5,312 nucleotides of DNA from Actinomycetota bacterium (GTDB lineage: Bacteria; Actinomycetota; Acidimicrobiia; Acidimicrobiales; Iamiaceae). Location of the stretch: the NCBI GenBank assembly GCA_017882935.1, contig JADGOP010000202.1:1-5312 (forward strand), written 5' to 3'. This document shows, piece by piece, positions 1-3,614 of this stretch (positions are counted from its first letter, which is position 1; every line of letters begins with the position of its first letter). The notes under the pieces are model-generated. The model did not search any database. It worked only from the letters and a program-made list of their open reading frames with translations, and was not told where the DNA came from. The position numbers were made by a program, and so were the translations under genes.

Positions 1-178
1 CGCCGACCTGCGGGCGCAGGTGGCCGAGAAGCTCGCGGTGCTGCACGAGTTCGACGCCGAGCTGCGCACCAAGGCAGCCCGGTACCGCGACGTCGCGGCC
101 GAGCTCGGCATCGAGGTCGCCGACGAGCCCCGAGCGGGCGCCGAGGCGCGCGGCAGGCCCGCCCGAGCGACCTCCTGA
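1..178 (+). CDS. C-terminal end of an unrecognised protein (5' truncated by the window)
   Basis: An open frame starts at base 2 and ends with TGA at 176-178, giving the last 58 residues of a protein whose start lies outside the window. The first ~37 visible residues (from ADLRAQVAEKLAVLHEF through AAELGIEV) are rich in Ala, Leu, Glu and Arg with heptad-like spacing of hydrophobic residues, so they are probably one or two amphipathic helices, possibly coiled coil. The last ~18 residues (DEPRAGAEARGRPARATS) look like a disordered, basic Ala/Gly/Pro/Arg tail. No catalytic or binding motif is visible and I do not recognise the family. Codon third positions are almost all G or C, as in the neighbouring real genes, which supports coding. 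The stop codon lies inside a perfect palindrome that belongs to the promoter region of the next gene, so the next gene probably has its own promoter. Confidence 0.6.
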   Translation, partial: ADLRAQVAEKLAVLHEFDAELRTKAARYRDVAAELGIEVADEPRAGAEARGRPARATS

Positions 179-189
179 CCCGCGGGTCA
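176..189. promoter_or_regulatory. 14-bp perfect palindrome, possible operator for the lipoprotein gene
   Basis: TGACCCGCGGGTCA reads the same on both strands with no spacer. It begins on the stop codon of the upstream gene and ends 19 bases before the lipoprotein start codon. If transcription starts at the ATG, as the -10 box suggests, it covers about -33 to -20, the usual place for a repressor to block RNA polymerase. With no loop it would form only a 5-bp hairpin around CGCG, so a DNA-binding dimer site is more likely than a terminator. No cognate regulator is in view, and GC-rich palindromes can arise by chance. Confidence 0.4.
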
Positions 190-195
190 AGGACC

Positions 196-201
196 TACAC
201 T
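196..201 (+). promoter_or_regulatory. -10 box (TACACT) of a probable leaderless promoter
   Basis: TACACT fits the actinobacterial TAnnnT -10 consensus and ends 7 nt before the ATG at 209, so the mRNA would start at or within a base or two of the start codon. A weak -35 candidate, CTGACC at 175-180, is only 15 nt upstream. The one purine-rich element nearby, AAGGA at 189-193, is 15 nt from the ATG, too far for a normal ribosome binding site. The maoC and mcd genes in this window have the same arrangement. Confidence 0.55.
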
Positions 202-208
202 CCCGGCC

Positions 209-1264
209 ATGTCCCCTGCCGCTTCCCCGCGCCGCGCCCTCGGCGCCCTGGCGCTCCTGGCAGCCATCGCCGTCGCCGGCTGCTCCAGCTCATCGAAGGC
301 CGCGACGCCGACCAGCGCTCCCGCCACCACCGTCGCCGGCTCGCCCACCAGCGCGGGCACCACCCCTGTCACGAGCGCAGGCACCACGTACGCCGTCGGC
401 AGCCGCACCGTCACGTGGGTCGACACCAGCCGCCCCACCAAGGGTGACGCCAACCGCCACATCGCGGCCGCCTCCAGCCGCACGCTGCCGGTGCTCATCC
501 TCTATCCCGCCGCGGGCACGGCGGGTGCCAAGCCCGCGGCCACCCCGGATGCGCCGGTCGCCGCCGGCAAGTTCCCGATCGTCATCTTCAGCCACGGCGT
601 CACCGCCACCGGACCGGCCTACGCCCCGTTCCTGGCCGCCTGGGCTGCGGCCGGCTACGTGGTCGCGGCCCCGACCTACCCGATGTCGAGCGGCGTCGGC
701 GCCTGGGCCGACCTCACCGACTACACCAACCAGCCGGCCGACGTGAGCTTCGTGCTCGACAACGTCATCAAGCTCGACACCACCTCGGGCGACGCGCTGG
801 CCGGGCACCTGGCCACCACGGCAGTGGCCGTCGCCGGACACTCGCTCGGCGCCATGACCAGCCTCGGCTTCCTCAACACCTGCTGCGGCGACCCGCGGGT
901 GAAGGCCATCGTGGCCATCAGCGGCATCCTGGCCACCTTCCCGAACGGCGGCTGGACCGACCCGCCGTCCACCCCGCTGCTCATGATCCACGGCACGGCT
1001 GACAAGACCGTTCCGTACAAGGGCGGTAGCGCCACCACCTTCGCCAAGCTCACCACGGTGCCGCGCGCGCTGCTCAGCCTCATCGGTGCGAGCCACGTCG
1101 ACCCGGTCCTCGCCAAGGACGGGCCGATCACCGACCGCACGGCCATCGCCTTCCTCGACCTCGAGCTGCGCAACGACCCCACCGCGTGGCACCAGCTCCC
1201 CGCGTACCTCGCCACCCAGACCGGCGTGCACCTCGCCGTCGCCGGGGGCCTGCCCAAGCCCTGA
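209..1264 (+). CDS. Secreted lipoprotein, alpha/beta-hydrolase fold (dienelactone hydrolase / PAF-acetylhydrolase / chlorophyllase-like esterase)
   Basis: The 351-residue protein is predicted to be an ester hydrolase anchored on the outside of the cytoplasmic membrane. Residues 1-25 form a lipoprotein signal: basic RR at 8-9, a hydrophobic Leu/Ala stretch, then lipobox VAGC with Cys25 as the lipidated residue. Residues 26-60 are a Ser/Thr/Ala/Pro linker. The hydrolase domain follows: a strand ending LPVLILYP, an oxyanion-hole loop FSHG (His129-Gly130), the nucleophile elbow GHSLG with Ser212, the acid loop HGTAD with Asp265, and GASH with His296. This completes a Ser-Asp-His triad. Two adjacent cysteines (225-226) follow the nucleophile helix. 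The ATG is the first start after an in-frame TGA at 176-178. The layout resembles secreted PAF-acetylhydrolase/chlorophyllase-like enzymes of high-GC actinobacteria; lipase, cutinase-like or acyl-esterase activity are all possible and the substrate cannot be read from sequence. The gene stands alone, convergent with mutY. Confidence 0.88.
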   Translation: MSPAASPRRALGALALLAAIAVAGCSSSSKAATPTSAPATTVAGSPTSAGTTPVTSAGTTYAVGSRTVTWVDTSRPTKGDANRHIAAASSRTLPVLILYPAAGTAGAKPAATPDAPVAAGKFPIVIFSHGVTATGPAYAPFLAAWAAAGYVVAAPTYPMSSGVGAWADLTDYTNQPADVSFVLDNVIKLDTTSGDALAGHLATTAVAVAGHSLGAMTSLGFLNTCCGDPRVKAIVAISGILATFPNGGWTDPPSTPLLMIHGTADKTVPYKGGSATTFAKLTTVPRALLSLIGASHVDPVLAKDGPITDRTAIAFLDLELRNDPTAWHQLPAYLATQTGVHLAVAGGLPKP

Positions 1265-1276
1265 GCCCGCCTCAGG
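1260..1276. terminator. Small hairpin spanning two convergent stop codons
   Basis: CCTGAG (1260-1265) and CTCAGG (1271-1276) form a 6-bp perfect stem around a 5-nt loop (CCCGC). The stem contains the TGA of the lipoprotein gene (1262-1264) and the TGA of mutY on the other strand (1272-1274). Only 7 bp separate the two genes, so this is the only candidate structure for ending transcription from either side. It lacks a T-run on either strand and is short, so it may be weak or a chance result of two facing stop codons. Confidence 0.25.
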
Positions 1277-2174
1277 CGAGGTGCCACACGCCTGACGCGG
1301 AGCAGCGCACCAGCCCGTCGGCCACGAGGGTCACCGCCACGCGCTCGGCCCGCTGCGGGTCGGCCGGCCAGCCCATGGCTGCGGCGAGGTCGGGACCGGT
1401 GACCGGGCCCGACCGCAGGGCGTCGACGAGCCGGCCGCGTCCCTGCCGGTCGGAGTCGGCGAAGCGCGACTGACGTCCGCTCACGCCGAACGTGCCGACC
1501 GACGGGTCGGGCCCCGGCCGCCCGTCCCGCGCCCACCCACAGGTCGCCGCCACGGCGCAGGAACCGCACGACGGGTTACGGGCGGTGCACACCGTGGCGC
1601 CCAGGTCGAGCATGGCCTGGTTCCACGACCAGCCATGCCCGGGGGGCACCGCCGCGTCGGCGAGCTCCTGCGCCTCACGCCGCTTCAACGGCCGGGCCTG
1701 CCAGCGCGCCAGCACCCGGGCGGCGTTGGCGTCGATCACCCCGACGTCGCGCTCGAACGCGAACGCCAGCACGGCCCGCGCGGTGTAAGGACCGACGCCC
1801 GGAAGGGCGAGCAGGGCATCGAGCTCGTCGGGGAAGACGCCGCCGTGCCGCTCGACGACCACCGACGCGCACTGGTGGAGGTTCCGGGCCCTGCGGTTGT
1901 ACCCCAGCCCCGCCCAGAGGGTGACCACCTCGGCCAGGTCCGCCGCAGCGCAGCTGCCGACGTCGGGGAAGCGCTCGAGGAAGGCCAGGAACTTCGGCGC
2001 CACGCGCGCGACCTGGGTCTGCTGCAGCATCAGCTCGCTGACGAGCACCGCCCAGGGGTCGCGGCTGCGGCGCCACGGCAGATCGCGGCGAGACGTCTCG
2101 AACCACGCCAGCAGCAGCGCCTGCTGCTCGCCCGGCGGGTCGGCGGCCGCGGGGGCGCTCAGACGGTGTGACAC
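1272..2174 (-). CDS. mutY: A/G-specific adenine DNA glycosylase MutY (short actinobacterial form)
   Basis: MutY removes adenine mispaired with 8-oxoguanine in base excision repair, preventing G:C to T:A changes. The 300-residue product has the expected order: RDLPWR near 30-35; SELMLQQTQV with catalytic Glu47; WAGLGY at 87-92; the helix-hairpin-helix LPGVGPYTA at 124-132, with Tyr130 where endonuclease III has its catalytic Lys; catalytic Asp148 in VIDANAARVLAR; and a [4Fe-4S] loop Cys196-x6-Cys203-x2-Cys206-x5-Cys212. Tyr130 argues for MutY over endonuclease III. At about 300 residues it is shorter than the ~350 of E. coli MutY and has no clear NUDIX-like 8-oxoG-reading domain. After the cluster comes a ~75-residue tail with SDRQGRGRLVDAL, like the short mycobacterial type. 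The GTG at 2174 is the only conventional start between the methyltransferase end and the conserved core. It overlaps the methyltransferase by 16 bp without a Shine-Dalgarno sequence, suggesting translational coupling as last gene of the operon. Confidence 0.93.
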   Translation of the reverse strand: MSHRLSAPAAADPPGEQQALLLAWFETSRRDLPWRRSRDPWAVLVSELMLQQTQVARVAPKFLAFLERFPDVGSCAAADLAEVVTLWAGLGYNRRARNLHQCASVVVERHGGVFPDELDALLALPGVGPYTARAVLAFAFERDVGVIDANAARVLARWQARPLKRREAQELADAAVPPGHGWSWNQAMLDLGATVCTARNPSCGSCAVAATCGWARDGRPGPDPSVGTFGVSGRQSRFADSDRQGRGRLVDALRSGPVTGPDLAAAMGWPADPQRAERVAVTLVADGLVRCSASGVWHLA

Positions 2175-2956
2175 CAGGTGACGTCGGTGCGGTGCGGAAA
2201 GGCGAAGCGCTCGCGGCCTGCCGTCTGTGGGTGCGTCTCGACGAGGTGGCGGACCTCGGCCAGCAGTGCCTCGCGCCGGTCGTCGGGCAGGGCGGACACG
2301 AAGCTCGTCGACGCGGCGCGGGCCACCACGCCGTCGACGTCGATGGGTTGGGAGTTGTCGAAGGTGGCGTGCCGGAGCGGGGTGAAGCCCCCGACCTCGT
2401 CCACCACCGCGAGGCGCTCGTCCATCGCCTCCGCGTCGCCCCGCGCGGTGGCGTGGTAGGGCGTGTAGGGACGCCCACCCGAGCGTTCGACGATGAGTTC
2501 CGTGAACTGGTGCACCCAGTCGACCGACTCGTCGCGGACGTTCCACACCAGCGCGAGCCCGCCACCGGGTCGGAGGACGCGGTGGATCTCGGCGAGCGCC
2601 GGCTCGGCCTCGAACCAGTGGAACGCCTGGGCCACCGTCACCACGTCGATCGACCGGTCGGCGAGGGGGATGGCCTCGGCCGTGCCGTCGAGGATCTCGG
2701 CCTCGGGGCACACGACCGCCAGCTTGCGCCGCATGGCGTGGACGGGCTCGACCGCCACGACGGTGGCACCGCTGTTGAGCAGCCCGCGGGTGAACTTGCC
2801 GGTGCCGGCCGCGAGGTCGCAGGCCCGGGTGCGCGGCCGCAGTGGGAGCTCGTCGGTGAGCAGGTCGAACACGGCCCGGGGGTAGCCGGGCCGGGCCCGC
2901 TCGTAGTCGTCGGCGCCACGCTCGAAGCCTCGTGCCGCAGCATCGTTGATGGGCAT
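2159..2956 (-). CDS. Class I SAM-dependent methyltransferase (Methyltransf_11 type, trans-aconitate methyltransferase-like)
   Basis: This 265-residue cytosolic protein has the Rossmann-like methyltransferase fold. Visible motifs are YERARPGYP at 18-26; motif I CDLAAGTGKF (Asp47 to Gly53, the SAM-binding glycine loop); acidic Glu70 ending strand 2 (AVEP), expected to bind the SAM ribose; a DGTAE segment at 90-94 that would contact the adenine; motif IV-like DVVTVAQAFHWF at 104-115; and LRPGG at 128-132. YxxxRPxYP plus AQAxHWF is typical of the group containing yeast trans-aconitate methyltransferase (Tmt1) and many uncharacterised bacterial relatives, so a carboxylic-acid O-methyltransferase is plausible but unproven. 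The substrate-binding C-terminal third has no diagnostic motif. The ATG at 2956 has a strong GGAGG 7 nt upstream. An upstream in-frame ATG at 3010 would overlap maoC and lacks support. It sits 22 bp after maoC and overlaps mutY by 16 bp, so it is the middle gene of the operon. Confidence 0.88.
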   Translation of the reverse strand: MPINDAAARGFERGADDYERARPGYPRAVFDLLTDELPLRPRTRACDLAAGTGKFTRGLLNSGATVVAVEPVHAMRRKLAVVCPEAEILDGTAEAIPLADRSIDVVTVAQAFHWFEAEPALAEIHRVLRPGGGLALVWNVRDESVDWVHQFTELIVERSGGRPYTPYHATARGDAEAMDERLAVVDEVGGFTPLRHATFDNSQPIDVDGVVARAASTSFVSALPDDRREALLAEVRHLVETHPQTAGRERFAFPHRTDVTWCHTV

Positions 2957-2963
2957 CGCGGCG

Positions 2964-2968
2964 CCTCC
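2964..2968 (-). promoter_or_regulatory. Shine-Dalgarno GGAGG that fixes the methyltransferase start
   Basis: Read on the minus strand, GGAGG lies 7 nt before ATG at 2956, inside the 22-bp gap after maoC. It selects this start over the ATG at 3010. It is the only clear Shine-Dalgarno sequence at any gene start in the window and belongs to an operon-internal gene. Confidence 0.8.
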
Positions 2969-2978
2969 GGCGGGGTCG

Positions 2979-3500
2979 TCAGGACTCGGGCTCGTCCCAG
3001 ATCTCCTCACCGTAGGGACGCTGGCGGGGCGGCGCCGCGTCGCGCTTCCAGACCATCACCTTGCGACGGAAGGAGCAGACCTCGTCGCCGTGCTGGTTGA
3101 GGCCCTTGGTCTCGACGGTGACGATGCCGCGGTCGCCCTTCGAGGTCTCCTTGGCGGCCAGGACCTTGGTCTCGGCGTAGATCGTGTCGCCGTGGAAGGT
3201 GGGCTTGGCGTGCTTGAGCGACTCGATCTCGAGGTTGGCGATGGCCGCCCCGCTCACGTCGGGCACGCTCAGGCCGAGGACCAGGGAGTACACGAGGTTG
3301 CCCACCACCACGTTCCTGCCCTGCACGGTCTCGTGCTCGGCGAACCACGCGTTGGTGTGCAGCGGGTGGTGGTTCATGGTGATCATGCAGAAGAGGTGGT
3401 CGTCGTACTCGGTGATGGTCTTGCCGGGCCAGTGGCGGTAGATGTCGCCGACGACGAAGTCCTCGAAGTGGCGGCCGAAGGGCCGTTCGTAGATGGTCAC
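2979..3500 (-). CDS. MaoC-family hot-dog hydratase, probable mesaconyl-CoA hydratase-like enzyme
   Basis: The 173-residue protein is a single hot-dog-fold MaoC domain, expected to work as a dimer in the cytosol adding water across an enoyl-CoA double bond. It shows GRHFEDFVVGD at 9-19, the hydratase motif MNHHPLHTN with Asn43 and His48, GLSVPD, PTFHGDTIYAET at 100-111 (the usual PVxxGDTL-type turn), and GLNQHGDEVCSFRRKVMV at 133-150. This combination matches the FkbR2 / mesaconyl-CoA hydratase-like branch, not PhaJ-type (R)-hydratases, which normally have Asp where this has Asn43. The divergent neighbour looks like methylsuccinyl-CoA dehydrogenase, whose product mesaconyl-CoA would be this enzyme's substrate, supporting an ethylmalonyl-CoA pathway role. 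Itaconyl-CoA or another branched enoyl-CoA is the alternative. The start is GTG at 3500: it follows an in-frame stop (minus-strand TAG at 3546-3548), no other conventional start intervenes before the conserved core, and a TAnnnT box sits 7 nt upstream. Confidence 0.85.
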   Translation of the reverse strand: MTIYERPFGRHFEDFVVGDIYRHWPGKTITEYDDHLFCMITMNHHPLHTNAWFAEHETVQGRNVVVGNLVYSLVLGLSVPDVSGAAIANLEIESLKHAKPTFHGDTIYAETKVLAAKETSKGDRGIVTVETKGLNQHGDEVCSFRRKVMVWKRDAAPPRQRPYGEEIWDEPES

Positions 3501-3507
3501 GGCGCCG

Positions 3508-3513
3508 ATGGTA
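3508..3513 (-). promoter_or_regulatory. -10 box (TACCAT) of a probable leaderless promoter for the maoC-methyltransferase-mutY operon
   Basis: On the minus strand TACCAT matches TAnnnT and ends 7 nt before the GTG start of maoC. No Shine-Dalgarno sequence lies between. A possible weak -35, TTGGGG (plus-strand 3533-3538), is 19 nt further up, next to the 28-bp inverted repeat, so a protein bound there could affect this promoter. Confidence 0.5.
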
Positions 3514-3538
3514 GAGCCGCCGGCACGACCTCCCCCAA

Positions 3539-3566
3539 CGGATCGCTACTCATTCGTAGCGATCCG
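3539..3566. promoter_or_regulatory. 28-bp inverted repeat (11-bp perfect arms), probable operator in the divergent mcd/maoC promoter region
   Basis: CGGATCGCTAC (3539-3549) is the exact reverse complement of GTAGCGATCCG (3556-3566), with a 6-nt centre TCATTC. Counting the centre, 12 of 14 symmetric pairs match. It is the longest near-contiguous dyad noticed in the window and is AT-richer than its surroundings. It sits about -66 to -39 from the maoC start and -76 to -49 from the mcd start. It lies between two divergent promoters, not behind a gene, so an operator for a dimeric regulator (TetR-type geometry) is more likely than a terminator. The regulator is not in the window. Confidence 0.65.
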
Positions 3567-3589
3567 GGTCCCGCCAACGTGAGTCGGGC

Positions 3590-3607
3590 GGTTACCGCTG
3601 GGTAGCC
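3590..3607. promoter_or_regulatory. Imperfect dyad overlapping the mcd -10 box, second operator candidate
   Basis: GGTTACC (3590-3596) and GGTAGCC (3601-3607) are inverted repeats with one mismatch in seven and a 4-nt centre (GCTG). The right arm contains most of the mcd -10 box, so a protein bound here would exclude RNA polymerase. Its arms differ from those of the 28-bp repeat, so it may be a site for a different regulator. Confidence 0.4.
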
Positions 3608-3608
3608 T
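3603..3608 (+). promoter_or_regulatory. -10 box (TAGCCT) of a probable leaderless mcd promoter
   Basis: TAGCCT matches TAnnnT and its last T is exactly 7 bases before the A of the mcd ATG, the -7 position if the mRNA begins at the start codon. A weak -35 candidate, GTGAGT at 3579-3584, is 18 nt upstream. The only purine run, AGG at 3611-3613, is one base from the ATG, too close to act as a Shine-Dalgarno site. Confidence 0.6.
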
Positions 3609-3614
3609 CCAGGC

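Noticed and set aside
189..193. AAGGA as Shine-Dalgarno site for the lipoprotein gene
   Set aside because: Spacing to the ATG is 15 nt, well beyond the usual 5-10, and a -10 box lies between it and the start codon.
290..1231. 313-residue minus-strand open frame opposite the lipoprotein gene
   Set aside because: Low-complexity Gly/Arg/Val/Glu composition, no motif, fully antisense to a gene with an intact catalytic triad and lipobox.
2175..2711. Upstream extension of the MutY frame to an ATG at 2711
   Set aside because: The extension is out-of-frame translation of the methyltransferase (Arg/Pro/Gly-rich, no homology-like pattern). The GTG at 2174 gives a normal MutY length.
2957..3010. Longer methyltransferase start at the ATG at 3010
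   Set aside because: It would overlap maoC and lacks a ribosome site, while the ATG at 2956 has GGAGG at ideal spacing.
3539..3566. Rho-independent terminator
   Set aside because: The repeat lies between two divergent start codons, downstream of no gene, and has no T-run; a regulatory site is the better reading.
2168..3605. Plus-strand open frames of 310 and 219 residues opposite the methyltransferase and maoC
   Set aside because: Both are antisense to genes with clear motifs and show Val/Gly/Asp/His-rich shadow composition.
3501..3614. Riboswitch or small RNA in the divergent intergenic region
   Set aside because: Only 114 bp, and both promoters appear to start transcription at the start codon, leaving no 5' leader to fold.
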